A DNA stretch of 64,000 nt from Hydrangea macrophylla (GCA_033977485.1 CM066982.1:12949218-13013217); one strand, 5' to 3'. Numbered from the stretch's first letter, positions 23,038-33,424 are shown. The notes: generated by a model not told the origin, from the letters alone. A program made the numbers and translations.

Positions 23038-23283
23038 TTGTTGTACCTGTATATCCTTAAATGTATTAGGAGTGATCGGTTAAGACGATTTCACTTAGCT
23101 TCAAAAGCTAACAGCTCCTTCCCTGCCCTGGACATTTTACGTCTAGGTTATAATGAGGAGGACTATCAAGGTAACCCTGAAGGTGAATATCACTATCCTC
23201 AAGATGGGAACTATCAGGGAGATGATCCTGAAGCAGACTATCAGGAAGAGTATGATAACGAAGGTTATGGGTTTGCCAGCTAG
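23038..23283 (+). CDS. Short acidic Tyr-rich ORF inside LTR A
   Basis: 81 codons open from the first ATG; the last 40 residues are Tyr/Asp/Glu/Gly-rich (GYNEEDYQG, DYQEEYDNEGYGFAS) and end at a stop about 325 bp before the LTR terminus. If the LTR transcript is spliced, this would be its last exon and the true start lies upstream. An analogous short tail (GYDY...PYDYAN then stop) occurs in the LTR at 46542-49269. Function unknown; it could be spurious. Confidence 0.35.
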   Translation: MLYLYILKCIRSDRLRRFHLASKANSSFPALDILRLGYNEEDYQGNPEGEYHYPQDGNYQGDDPEADYQEEYDNEGYGFAS

Positions 23284-23614
23284 AAGAAGGACTCTGGCAT
23301 ACTTTCGTATTAAGACTTCTTTTATGTTTTAAATAGCTATCTTTTGTTATGTATTAATTTAAGTGGCGTCGAACGCCCAAACTTATCTTTTGTGGTTTTC
23401 ATTTGGAACTTCCGTAATAACCTAAGTAGCAAAACACTTTAAGTTCCCCCATGAATACCATTAGACGCTTTTACAATTCCTTACTCTGATATATATATTA
23501 TATTAGTATATTACAAGGACATCTCAGTTTTATATAACTCGTCATTCCCTACGGCTCCAGAAAGGAAATTTTAAATTTTCCCTATTTTTGGCTACTCCGG
23601 GGCGTGACAAATAG

Positions 23615-23938
23615 CATTACCCAATATATTTTCATATGTGTTTAATGCTCTTGTGTTTGTGATTGATGATTGATCCCAAGGAAATTAGATAATGTTAGAA
23701 AATTTGGTACTAGAAGAAGAATTCGAAAAGAAAATTGGATTTTGAGACCTTCCTAATCGCCCTCATTAAAATGACATTTACGTACTCGTGATGAGTTTGT
23801 TAATGGGTTCCTAACAAATTCACTTCCATAATTTAATAAAATCCGAGAATATGCAAATAGCAATTTTTTTTTGAAGATATTAATCTAGAAATTCTCAGGA
23901 GACAAAGAATAAGTTGATGACTTTAGTAAGTGACAAAG

Positions 23939-24004
<66 letters not shown>

Positions 24005-24361
24005 TAGGATTTTATAATGTGTAATAATCTTATTATTGACATAAGACATATTTACAAGACTTCGGTAAGTAAGTAAGAGAAAGAGTAGGAATTTGTAATG
24101 TGTTTTAATCAGGTCGACATAAGACATATTTACAAGACTGTAGAAGCACCTTCTGAAAATACACAACTTTTCAATATACACACATTTTAACTTAAAATTA
24201 TGTGTCTTTTAAATAATGGTTAAATAGATATGAGTAATGTTATGCTTTCTAAATTTGTACCTAAGAGCACGGTTAAATGCCCGCATCATGGGGTGTTGGT
24301 GAATGGTGGCTTGACAGCCACAAGTGGAGGGTCATGAGGGCAAGGGTGGGCCATGGCCCCC
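23615..24361. other. Intergenic with GA array and a short duplication
   Basis: Contains (GA)n at 23941-24001 and a roughly 75-bp sequence present twice (about 24002-24060 and 24085-24140), sharing GACATAAGACATATTTACAA. No gene seen. Confidence 0.55.
23941..24001. repeat. (GA)n microsatellite
   Basis: About 30 uninterrupted GA units. Confidence 0.95.
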
Positions 24362-24885
24362 TGTTAGGATTGTGCCTAAAATTTCATTAGTGGAATTGTT
24401 TCCTAATCTTTGATTTGGTTCCTTATCAAGTGTTTTCCTTATCAAATAAGATTTTCTTTGATGGTGGAAGTTACATATTTTATTGAATATTTGTGAGTGT
24501 ATTATTCGATGTACAAGACTTACCATAGGGGTAAATCCTACTACAACTAGAATTAAAACTCTACAATCTATAAATATAGGACTTACTCAAGAGATTAATA
24601 AAATTGGTTGGAAATCTTATACATACACAAGAGAGAGTTGCAAACTAGTCAGGGAGAGATCAATTTTTAGCAATTGTGTGTGTCATATAACTTGGTTGGA
24701 GAGTTATACACGTGAGGTCTTGAGTGCTTAGAATCTTCAAATTAATTGAGGTGATCGCCTTAGCACGTGGACGTAGTCATTGTTGGGCCGAGCCACATTT
24801 AAATCTTGTTATATTGGTATACTTGATTTTTCTTTCGTGGTTGTGTCGTTCTTGTTCTATTTATCTTCATCTTTGTGGGAGTGGT
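24362..24885 (+). mobile_element. Ty1/copia LTR, left part (interrupted)
   Basis: Begins TGTTAGGATTG. Joined to 33366-33398, which ends CCCATTCCCAACA, it forms a copia-type LTR of about 557 bp with TGTTnGG/CCnAACA termini. The Athila element at 24886-33360 inserted inside it, duplicating GTGGT. Followed by a copia gag remnant, so this is the 5' LTR of an older element. Confidence 0.8.
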
Positions 24886-26245
24886 TGATCGGGAGAGAAC
24901 TAATCCTAATTATACGCCTTAATTCACATTTGTTAGTACTTTTTATCCTGTTTTTGTATATTTTTACTTTGTTTTCTAGTTTTTGACAGGATTTGGAAGA
25001 AATCACCTAAACTAGGCTAAACAAGGTGAAAAAGCATAAAGAAAGAAGCTGAAAAAGCCAAGTCGCGCGCGCGAAAAACAGAGAATCGCTCGTGCGATCC
25101 GCTCGCGCGAGAAACCCAGATATCGCTCGCGCGATCCGCGCGTGCGAGGTACCAAATGTCGCGCTCGCGCGACCCGCTCGCGCGATATGTGTAAAAATCA
25201 AAGTTACGTATTTCAGTATACTGAAGACTCCTGTGCAAACGAAACTGCTGAACGACGTCTAGACTGTAAATTACATCAGTTTCAGTTCGTTTCGGGTTAG
25301 GAAGGCTTCCAAAACTTGTTGTAAATCTATATATACCCTATTTTATTACAATTAAAGGGTTAGACATTGTTGGCAATTAATATACACACATTCTACAACC
25401 ATACTTCCAGCCATTGAAGGGAGGGAAGCAAGGAGAAGAAGAAGAAGACCAAGGGTTTCCATGGCCTCCTCCATCAACTACTTGCCATCCATCACTTCCA
25501 TGGACGGCTAGATCATAGATCTAGGGTTTCAATGAAGCCCTAGACGAGTAATAGGGTTTTATTTATGTTTTATTTTAGTTTTATTATGTATGGATGACAG
25601 TCACATGTTTAGAGGATTTTTATAAATAAATCGTACTTCTAGTGATTAAATCATTACTTTCAGAATTTATTCTTGTCTTAGATCTATTTTGACTGTGATG
25701 TGCTCAACGATCTATGCTTGCTGTGCTTGTTTAGATTGTTTACATGTGATGGTGCTTTATTGATTTGTGCTATCAAGTATCTGAATAGTCCATGCCTAGG
25801 TTAGACGGATTAGATCACAACCCTAGTTTAGTGTGGGATAATTCGTGCTAACCGAAGATGGATTATGTTGGTGCTTGAACCATGAATATCTTCTTGTCGG
25901 AGGAATTGGGCTTGTAGCTACAATTCCCCATAATCATCCAACTTAGTAAGCTAAAGTAATTCATAAATATTCCTTATTATGAAGCTAGTGGTGGAGTTGC
26001 AATCCTAGGTTCACTTTACATATTTACAAAAACACTTTTAATTGCTTTCATAGTTTAGATTTATTTTTATTGTTATTAGTTTAATTCAAACCAAATCAAA
26101 ATCCGTTTTCATAATTAACTAAAGTTAGGTTTTAAAATTAAGTCGCTGTAGTTAATCAATCTCTGTGGGTTCGACCTTTACTTCCACACTGCAAATCTTT
26201 TGAAAAGTAAAGAACACTTTTTATATCTTGATTCTGACAAGATCA
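24886..26245 (+). repeat. 5' LTR of the Athila element
   Basis: Starts TGATCGGGAGAG, ends GACAAGATCA. A CG-rich palindrome cluster lies at 25063-25190 (about 180-305 bp into the LTR). Confidence 0.95.
25063..25190 (+). repeat. CG-rich paired-palindrome cluster in the 5' LTR
   Basis: Three tandem pairs of near-palindromes of the type TCGCTCGCGCGA-(T)CC-GCTCGCGCGAG, separated by 10-14-bp AT-rich spacers. The 8-bp core TCGCGCGA is a perfect palindrome. It stands out sharply from the AT-rich LTR. Confidence 0.9.
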
Positions 26246-26250
26246 ATTTT

Positions 26251-26268
26251 TGGCGCCGTTGCCGGGGA
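26251..26268 (+). other. Primer-binding site (tRNA-Asp) of the Athila element
   Basis: TGGCGCCGTTGCCGGGGA lies five bases after the LTR and is complementary to the 3' end of plant tRNA-Asp with its CCA. Confidence 0.92.
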
Positions 26269-26717
26269 TTGCATTACTACCTTTAGTTTTATAATCTTAG
26301 TTTAGTTAATTTGTAACTATTAGGTTAGTTTTTATTATTTTTCTTATTTTCCGTTTTGTTTTTAGTTACTAACTTGTTCTTTTATTTTGTAGTCAACGTT
26401 TCCGAGTGGAGCAGCTAATTACATCAAAGGAGCTTACGCGAAAAAATAAAATAAAATAAAATAAATTGCTTCTTGTGAAACTCGCTTTAAACCACTGTAA
26501 GTCAGGGCGCTGTGACACACTATTTGCATTAGTTTAGGGTTAATTGCACTGCATTAGCTAGGAAACCCGGGGCGCTGGGCTTGACGTGGTCATTGCATTA
26601 CAGGATAATATTCATGCATCACAGTAGTTGAGTGCTTGTTATCGTAGTTGCGTGATTGCTATTTGTTTTTTTTTTAGTTGAGTCAGTTTTTGTTTTTAGT
26701 TTACTTTATTTTAGTTT

Positions 26718-26924
26718 ATGTTAGGTACGCGTTCAAAAAAACCGGAATTAAAACCTTTTGACTCTGAACTTGAACGTACATTAAGACTTAACAAGTCTTC
26801 CAACTTAACTTCTAGAACACGATTTTTAATAGACGACGATTTGACACCGAAACCAACGTCTTTATTTGAGTCCGAAATACGTAGTACTCTTACAAGACTA
26901 AAGAAACCACGTTTCATAACATAG
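26718..26924 (+). CDS. Small leader ORF resembling the Athila gag N-terminus
   Basis: 68 codons. The stretch KPFDSELERTLR resembles the start of Athila gag proteins, which usually continues into the capsid domain in one frame. Here it ends 11 bp before the main gag ATG and is in another frame, so either a frameshift split an ancestral gag or this family has a separate small ORF. Similarity judged from memory; no search was done. Confidence 0.45.
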   Translation: MLGTRSKKPELKPFDSELERTLRLNKSSNLTSRTRFLIDDDLTPKPTSLFESEIRSTLTRLKKPRFIT

Positions 26925-26935
26925 AACCGATTAAA

Positions 26936-28426
26936 ATGGCAGACATTGGAAATAACAATAACAACCAAAATAACAACGGAAAGAATTTGAATAATCCTAA
27001 TATACCACCACCTCCTCCACTTAAAGATTATTTTATTCCGACGACTTACACGCCACAAACTTGTATCGACTTACCGGAGGCGACGGCATCTCACTTTGAG
27101 ATAAAGTCGTCTACCATCTCGCTACTTCCATCTTTCCATGGCCGTTTAAATGAAGATCCATATAAACACTTAGGAGATTTTCAAGATATATGTTCTACTT
27201 TGAAAATCCAAAACTTAACTGATGATGAATTAAAATTGCGGCTCTTTCCATTCTCTTTAAAAGATAAAGCTAAATATTGGCTTCAATCTTTGGAGCCAAA
27301 CACAATTAGAACATGGGAAGACTTACACACCGCATTTTTACAAAAGTTTTTCCCAATTATGCGTACGAATCAGATAAGAAAATCTATAACAAACTTTGTG
27401 ATGCAAGATGGGGAATCACTCTACGACACGTGGGAAAAATTTAAAGAATTATTACGTTCGTGTCCACATCATCAGGTCCCTAAGTGGCAGTTGGTCCAGG
27501 TCTTTTACGAGGGACTTATTCCTTCGGTCCGTAACACCGTCGATGCTGTTTGTGCGGGTACCTTCCTACACAAAAGTGCCGATGAGGCCTGGAAAATTTT
27601 TGAAACGTTAAGCGAGAATTCGATGCACCAAGCGGTGTCTGTCCGTTCTGAGGGATACCCACAACCTAAGAGGGAGGTAAAGTTCGAGTCAAGTCAATCA
27701 ATTGAAATAAAAGAACTATCTAACAAACTTGACCGACTTTTAACAATGAACCAAACGATAGCCCCACCCGCTCGTAAAATTTGTGCATTATGTTCTGATC
27801 CTTCACATTCGATACTTGCATGTCCATCGGCGAGTCAATTTCCGAAATTCGTGGAGCAACACATTAACTCTATTCAACAATACCCACGAAATAATTATAA
27901 TTCGACTACTAATAATCCGGATGCGCCTTGGAGAAACCATCCTAACTTCTCGTGGAAAAATAATAATAATAATCCTAATGAGGCGACTAATTTTCCTAAT
28001 GCATATCGACCTCAGTTTCAACCTAATCAATACCAACAACCGCATCCTAATCCGAACCCTCCAAGGGGTAACATTTTTGAGGAAAAGGTGTTGGCATCCC
28101 TTAATAAAATTGAAACGCAAGTACAGGCACAAGCACAAATAGTGCACTCTCATACACAATCCATTGCGAAGCTTGAATCCCAAATGGGACAACTAGCTAC
28201 TGTAGTGAGTCATAGAAACAAGGGGACGTTGCCTAGTCAAACAATTCAAAACCCTAAGGGACAATATGAGGTTAAGGGGTCGAATGAACAAGTAAACGCC
28301 GTCTCAACTAGGATGACTACACGAGAGGAGGTGATAGAAACCCCTAATAAGAATGAGAATGTGATAGATGTGAACATCAACTCTAATAAAGAGAGGGGTG
28401 AGGACGTGAATCAAAGTAGAAAATAA
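26936..28426 (+). CDS. Athila Gag (capsid and zinc knuckle)
   Basis: 496 residues, intact. The Asn-rich N-terminus (4-21) and PPPPP (24-28) precede the retrotransposon gag domain at about 55-230: LLPSFHGRLNEDPYKHLGDF, FPFSLKDKAKYWLQSL and TNQIRKSITNF are hallmark blocks. A CCHC zinc knuckle, C-X2-C-X4-H-X4-C, spans residues 283-296 (CALCSDPSHSILAC). A Gln/Asn/Pro-rich linker (315-380) and a coiled-coil-like segment with KIETQVQAQAQ (about 385-420) follow. It would build the particle and bind genomic RNA. It ends at TAA 28424-28426; the protease lies in the same frame right after this single stop, whereas Athila gag and pol are normally one frame. Confidence 0.93.
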   Translation: MADIGNNNNNQNNNGKNLNNPNIPPPPPLKDYFIPTTYTPQTCIDLPEATASHFEIKSSTISLLPSFHGRLNEDPYKHLGDFQDICSTLKIQNLTDDELKLRLFPFSLKDKAKYWLQSLEPNTIRTWEDLHTAFLQKFFPIMRTNQIRKSITNFVMQDGESLYDTWEKFKELLRSCPHHQVPKWQLVQVFYEGLIPSVRNTVDAVCAGTFLHKSADEAWKIFETLSENSMHQAVSVRSEGYPQPKREVKFESSQSIEIKELSNKLDRLLTMNQTIAPPARKICALCSDPSHSILACPSASQFPKFVEQHINSIQQYPRNNYNSTTNNPDAPWRNHPNFSWKNNNNNPNEATNFPNAYRPQFQPNQYQQPHPNPNPPRGNIFEEKVLASLNKIETQVQAQAQIVHSHTQSIAKLESQMGQLATVVSHRNKGTLPSQTIQNPKGQYEVKGSNEQVNAVSTRMTTREEVIETPNKNENVIDVNINSNKERGEDVNQSRK

Positions 28427-28459
28427 AATGAACCGGTCTCAACAAATTATATTCCGAGA

Positions 28460-29416
28460 ATGCCATATCCACCTAATGTTGAGGGACCGTCACATTTGCC
28501 CAAGAAAGGGTCAAAAATGGAAGATATACTCGAGGTGTTTAAACAAGTTAAAATTAATATTCCTTTCCTCGATGCTATTAAACAAATTCCCGCTTACGCT
28601 AAATGTCTTAAAGACCTTTGTACTCAAAAGCGCAAAATACGCAGTCATACTCCTAAAAAGGTCTTCCTCACGGAAAAAGTAAGTTCAGTTTTTCAACACG
28701 CTCCTCCGAAGTATAAGGATCCCGGTACGCCTACGATTTCATGTGTCATAGGTGACACTATCATTCATCGGGCTCTCCTTGACTTAGGAGCTAGTGTTAA
28801 TCTCTTACTTTATCATGTCTACAAACAACTAGGATTAGGTGAACTTAAACCTACGGCCGCTACTATTCAATTAGCGGATCGTTCCGTCAAAGTACCTAGA
28901 GGAATCGTCGAAGACGTCCTAGTAAAAGTTGATCAATGTTTCTATCCCGTTGATTTTATGGTCCTTGACACCGAACCGGTGCTAGATGCTAGAAAATACA
29001 CTCCTGTTATTCTTGGTCGTCCATTCTTAGCCACGGCCAACGCACGTGTCAACTGCAGAACGGGGGTAATGAAAGTGTTGTTTGGGAACATGAACTTAAA
29101 ATTAAACGTTTTTAACGCTATTGATCAACCTCCTAAAGATGACGATTACCTATGTGAGGCGGAAGGTGAGGTAAGACGGAATATTGAGCCTAACAAAGCA
29201 ATAAATGTGAGTAACGACAAAGATATAGCGAATGATGAGTGGATGAACCCTAATACCTCGGACCCTAATGCTGAATCTACTCGAAAGGTAAGAAATCGAT
29301 TTGAACATACTGACAAACCGTCGATTGAATTAATTCGAAGCGACGTAATTTCTGCTTACCATCGAGCTCTACCTGATATTCTTAGGGGTACGAAGTCTGA
29401 TTTTCAACCTCCGTAA
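28460..29416 (+). CDS. Athila retropepsin-type aspartic protease
   Basis: 318 residues from the first ATG; the frame is open from the gag stop (28427). The active-site block is IIHRALLDLGASVNLL, with D-L-G-A-S as in Athila proteases (other retropepsins use D-S/T-G). The flap region and the PVILGRPFLATANARVNC block, the conserved C-terminal ILGRPFL motif, are present, as are upstream PFLDAIKQIPAYAKCLKDL residues typical of the gag-protease linker in this lineage. It would process Gag. The frame ends shortly after the domain (SDFQPP), exactly where reverse transcriptase should begin, so pol has been deleted here. Confidence 0.9.
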   Translation: MPYPPNVEGPSHLPKKGSKMEDILEVFKQVKINIPFLDAIKQIPAYAKCLKDLCTQKRKIRSHTPKKVFLTEKVSSVFQHAPPKYKDPGTPTISCVIGDTIIHRALLDLGASVNLLLYHVYKQLGLGELKPTAATIQLADRSVKVPRGIVEDVLVKVDQCFYPVDFMVLDTEPVLDARKYTPVILGRPFLATANARVNCRTGVMKVLFGNMNLKLNVFNAIDQPPKDDDYLCEAEGEVRRNIEPNKAINVSNDKDIANDEWMNPNTSDPNAESTRKVRNRFEHTDKPSIELIRSDVISAYHRALPDILRGTKSDFQPP

Positions 29417-29462
29417 GTCTTGAGCTAGAACGGTCTAGCTGAAGACGTACAAGTTAGCACTT

Positions 29463-29480
29463 CTTGGGAGGCAACCCAAG
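29463..29480 (+). other. Conserved Athila hairpin 1
   Basis: CTTGGGAGGCAACCCAAG: 6-bp stem, loop AGGCAA. I know this GGGAGGCAACCC motif from the post-pol region of Athila elements. Here it sits 46 bp after the protease stop. Confidence 0.7.
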
Positions 29481-29619
29481 CTTTATTTCGTTCTTTTTTC
29501 TTATTTTTGGTCGTTTTTGAGTCCGTTTGAGTCTGTTTTGGACATTCTGGACAGGTTTGGGGGTTGTAATTAATTTATTTTAATATTATATATATAATTT
29601 TAGCTAAAAAAAGGAAAAC

Positions 29620-29870
29620 ACCCAAATCGCGCGCGCGATCCGCTCGCGCGAGACATCGCTCGCACGGCCTGCTGGCGCGAGTTTGCCCCTTAGTGGTTTT
29701 TCCTTCTTTTTTCTTATATGATGCCTCTGCTTCTTCTCGTGCCTGGTTTCGCGGGCGCAAGGTAGCTCGCGGGCGCGAGGGGGTCCCGCTGGCGCGATAT
29801 TAAAAAAAAAAAATTGGGAATTCGCGCGCACGATAGCCGCTCGCGCGGACCGCTCGCGCGATACCCTATT
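29620..29870 (+). repeat. CG-rich paired palindromes in the Athila internal region
   Basis: Three sub-clusters at about 29626-29680, 29748-29797 and 29822-29864 with units such as TCGCGCGCGCGATCC and GCTCGCGCGA, the motif grammar of the LTR cluster but in independent copies and less regular. Confidence 0.85.
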
Positions 29871-31960
29871 TTTCTGATATTTTCTTTTGTTTTCTATATC
29901 AGTCTTCCATACTTGATCAGGTAGTTTTTCCATTTCTGTTTTTGTTTCGTAGGTCCTTTTCCATCAGGTTTTTGTTTGTTGTCATAATTCTGGTTATGTT
30001 TTATTTTCTTTTATCGTATGCTTTATTTTCTTTTTTTAGTTTATGTTTATTTTGTTTTCTTTGTTTTGTTATATCGTATAGATTAGGTTAATTTCTTTAT
30101 ATTTCTTTTAGTTGTTTTTCATCTTTTCTTTGTTTAGTTTCTTTTCTCTAGTATTAACAGGTACATTTGAACTTTATCGCTATATTCTTATACCTTCACC
30201 TGTTTTCCTTGCCGAGATCGAGGTACTATAGTTCCTTTATTACCTACTCTCCTTTCTTTCATTTTATTGTTTCATTGGGGACAATGAAAGGTTTAGGTTT
30301 AGGGGTATGCACACACATGCACATTATTATGCACTAATTTAAAAAAAAAATTCAATTCTTGTGCTTAAATAGACGATGTTACCGACGTTTTTACAATCTT
30401 AATTTGATACTTCTTGTTAAATAACTTTGAATTGTTATAGAATGGTAAACAAGGGAAGATGTGATTAAACATTTGCTGAAGTTATGATGTAACGTTTTAA
30501 GTTATGTATTGTTTGAATCGTAGTTTTATATCATAGATTTGCACATAAACCTATGCACTGCATGTAGTTGATTGAATACATGTTTGATGTGAACTATAAT
30601 ATGATTCGGATTTCTAGATAACACAAGGTGGAGACTAGACCCGGTGAGCTTTTGAGCCTATCTTTTCTTTTTAGAGGGTTATAAATACATTGTGTTTGTC
30701 GAATTTCATTGAAATAGCGCATCTACTTGTTGTTTAGTCTCATTATTCTTGTTTTGGTTGATAGTCAAGTTAAAATATTTGTTACCATGCTAAATAATCT
30801 TCCGTCGTAAACATTGAAGAACCGTATTACCCTAGGAAATGATTTTAGGCCCTCTTTGTTTACTGCCGGCTGATAAATGATAAATTTCCTTAGTTCGCCC
30901 TTTGAGCTGTTACAATGCCTCTTTTTCTTTGTTCACCATTATCCTCTTTAAAAGCTCCAACTTGATCAACTTGGAGTATACCACTGGAAGAGTGATCAAC
31001 TTTTAGTAGTATTAAGGCGATGTGTTGATTGAGAAGAAGAAAACAAGATGCTATTGGGGTAGTTGCTTGGTATTCAATGAATAATCAAATGAGAAGCAAG
31101 AAGAAGGTTGAAAAAAAAATTGAATGAGAAAAGAGAATGAAAGAAGAGAAAGTTGGTAGAGAAGAAGAATGAAAGAAATCGAACATGCCTTACAATGCCA
31201 TTCTGAGATTACCTACCTAATGAATTCTTGTCAATCCTTTTTCATTACCTGAGCCACAATACAACCTTTGAAAAGTCCTATTTGATCCTAGGAAACATGG
31301 TTCGGATATGAAAACGATGGGAGGGGATTAAAACATGGTAATGATTAATTTTTCTTGATTGTTGACATCCTATCCATGAGACTATTATTCTTTTGTGTCA
31401 TGCGTCTTTTTCGAGTCATATGTGAGCATTTCTCGTTTTGAAAACATATTTCCTTTACTCACATAGTTTAGAAAAATTACACCTGTTTCTGAGTGTTTCA
31501 TTTTAGAGTGTAAGTAATTGTGAGATTCGTAGTCGAAGCATAGTTGGATGGTTATCCGAGTTATATTCCATGTTGATGACATACGCGTGTTCATTTGACT
31601 AACACATTACACACGTGCAATCTTATGAGGAACTCTATTGATTCGTACATTGCATGCACTTGATTGTTTCTCATGATATAGGTGAACGTTTGATTCTGTT
31701 TCTTCTTGTTCGTTATTCTATTTCGAATCATTGTTTTATAATAAGGAGTATTGTTTATTTGTTTTTCTTTTTAATAAAACTTTTTAAATTTCTAAGTTAA
31801 TAAAGATGGTTGTGGGTGACTTGTTGATGAGAACCCTCACGAGACTTCACTCGTCCGACTAGGGACACCTAGAGGTTTAAAAGGCTTGTTGCATACGCTA
31901 AATGCAATCGTGATCCATGCGAAAATGGAGTAGTATTTTATTAGTAGTTAGTTTTTATTT
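29871..31960 (+). other. Non-coding remainder of the Athila element
   Basis: About 2.1 kb of AT-rich sequence where pol and the envelope-like region would be in full Athila elements. No supportable coding sequence on either strand; it ends with hairpin 3 and the purine tract. Confidence 0.7.
30270..30289 (+). other. Conserved Athila hairpin 2 with GNRA-type loop
   Basis: TTTCATTGGGGACAATGAAA: 8-bp perfect stem, loop GGGA. The TTGGGGACAA core is widespread in Athila internal regions as I recall it. Confidence 0.7.
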
Positions 31961-31963
31961 TAG

Positions 31964-32001
31964 TTTTGCTCGAGGACTAGCAAAATGTAGGTTTGGGGGT
32001 G
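31964..32001 (+). other. Hairpin 3 and polypurine tract of the Athila element
   Basis: TTTTGCT-CGAGGACT-AGCAAAA (31964-31985) is a 7-bp stem with an 8-nt loop, followed by the purine-rich AGGTTTGGGGGTG at 31989-32001 right before the 3' LTR. Both are typical of Athila. Confidence 0.8.
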
Positions 32002-33360
32002 TGATCGGGAGAGAACTAATCCTAATTATACGCCTTAATTCACATTTGTTAGTACTTTTTATCCTGTTTTTGTATATTTTTACTTCGTTTTCTAGTTTTT
32101 GACAGGATTTGGAAGAAATCACCTAAACCAGGCTAAACAAGGTGAAAAAGCATAAAGAAAGAAGCTGAAAAAGAAAGTCACGCGCGCGAAAAACAGAGAA
32201 TCGCTCGCGCGATCCTCTCGCGCGAGAAACCCAGATATCGCTCGCGCGATCCGCGCGCGCGAGGTACCAAATGTCGCGCTCGCGCGACCCGCTCGCGCGA
32301 TATGTGTAAAAATCAAAGTTGCGTATTTCAGTATACTGAAGACTCCTGTGCAAACGAAACTGCTGAACGACGTCTAGACTGTAAATTACATCAGTTTCAG
32401 TTCGTTTCGGGTTAGGAAGGCTTCCAAAACTTGTTGTAAATCTATATATACCCTATTTTATTACAATTAAAGGGTTAGACATTGTTGGCAATTAATATAC
32501 ACACATTCTACAACCATACTTCCAGCCATTGAAGGGAGGGAAGCAAGGAGAAGAAGAAGAAGACCAAGGGTTTCCATGGCCTCCTCCATCAACTACTTGC
32601 CATCCATCACTTCCATGGACGGCTAGATCATAGATCTAGGGTTTCAATGAAGCCCTAGACGAGTAATAGGGTTTTATTTATGTTTTATTTTAGTTTTATT
32701 ATGTATGGATGACAGTCACATGTTTAGAGGATTTTTATAAATAAATCGTACTTCTAGTAATTAAATCATTACTTTCAGAATTTATTCTTGTCTTAGATCT
32801 ATTTTGACTGTGATGTGCTCAACGATCTATGCTTGCTGTGCTTGTTTAGATTGTTTACATGTGATGGTGCTTTATTGATTTGTGCTATCAAGTATCTGAA
32901 TAGTCCATGCCTAGGTTAGACGGATTAGATCACAATCCTAGTTTAGTGTGGGATAATTCGTGCTAACCGAAGATGGATTATGTTGGTGCTTGAACCATGA
33001 ATATCTTCTTGTCGGAGGAATTGGGCTTGTAGCTACAATTCCCCATAATCATCCAACTTAGTAAGCTAAAGTAATTCATAAATATTCCTTATTATGAATC
33101 TAGTGGTGGAGTTGCAATCCTAGGTTCACTTTACATATTTACAAAAACACTTTTAATTGCTTTCATAGTTTAGATTTATTTTTATTGTTATTAGTTTAAT
33201 TCAAACCAAATCAAAATCCATTTTCATAATTAACTAAAGTTAGGTTTTAAAATTAAGTCGCTGTAGTTAATCAATCTCTGTGGGTTCGACCTTTACTTCC
33301 ACACTGCAAATCTTTTGAAAAGTAAAGAACACTTTGTATTTCTTGATTCTGACAAGATCA
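32002..33360 (+). repeat. 3' LTR of the Athila element
   Basis: Same termini as the 5' LTR; its palindrome cluster is at 32178-32301, with several C/T differences from the left copy, as expected from decay of methylated CG. Confidence 0.95.
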
Positions 33361-33365
33361 GTGGT

Positions 33366-33398
33366 TTTCTTGTTGTAATTGTGGACCCATTCCCAACA
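33366..33398 (+). mobile_element. Ty1/copia LTR, right part
   Basis: Completion of the LTR begun at 24362; ends CCCATTCCCAACA. A degraded primer-binding site (TTGTATTAGAACT against the usual tRNA-Met type TTGGTATCAGAGC) follows. Confidence 0.75.
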
Positions 33399-33424
33399 AG
33401 TTGTATTAGAACTCAGTTGAGAAT

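Larger units (their letters stand above)
19725..23609 (+). mobile_element. Solo LTR, family A (3,885 bp)
   Basis: Starts TGTAATACCC and ends GGGGCGTGACA, flanked by the perfect 5-bp duplication AATAG (19720-19724, 23610-23614). No second copy of its ends lies inside, so it is read as one long LTR left by recombination. Termini of this type are known from Tekay/Del-like Ty3/gypsy LTRs. It is organised like a gene: CT/GA-rich leader near 20230-20390, splice-donor-like AAG|GTAAAC near 20425 and CGAG|GTAAGT near 22218, a repeat array at 22592-22874, and a short ORF at 23038-23283. The element at 37209-45836 is the same family. Confidence 0.85.
24886..33360 (+). mobile_element. Athila-lineage LTR retrotransposon with gag and protease only
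   Basis: 8,475 bp, flanked by the perfect 5-bp duplication GTGGT (24881-24885, 33361-33365). LTRs are 24886-26245 (1,360 bp) and 32002-33360 (1,359 bp) with about 15 differences by eye, mostly transitions, so it is young. Order: LTR, tRNA-Asp primer-binding site, leader with small ORF, gag, in-frame stop, protease, then about 2.6 kb of non-coding sequence, purine tract, LTR. Reverse transcriptase, RNase H, integrase and envelope-like regions are absent. The gag and protease sequences and the GGGAGGCAACCC motif after them are characteristic of Athila. It is non-autonomous but was mobile recently, so trans-mobilisation is likely. Confidence 0.95.

Noticed and set aside
24886..33360. A complete autonomous Athila element
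   Set aside because: No reverse transcriptase, RNase H or integrase motif on either strand between 29417 and 32001.
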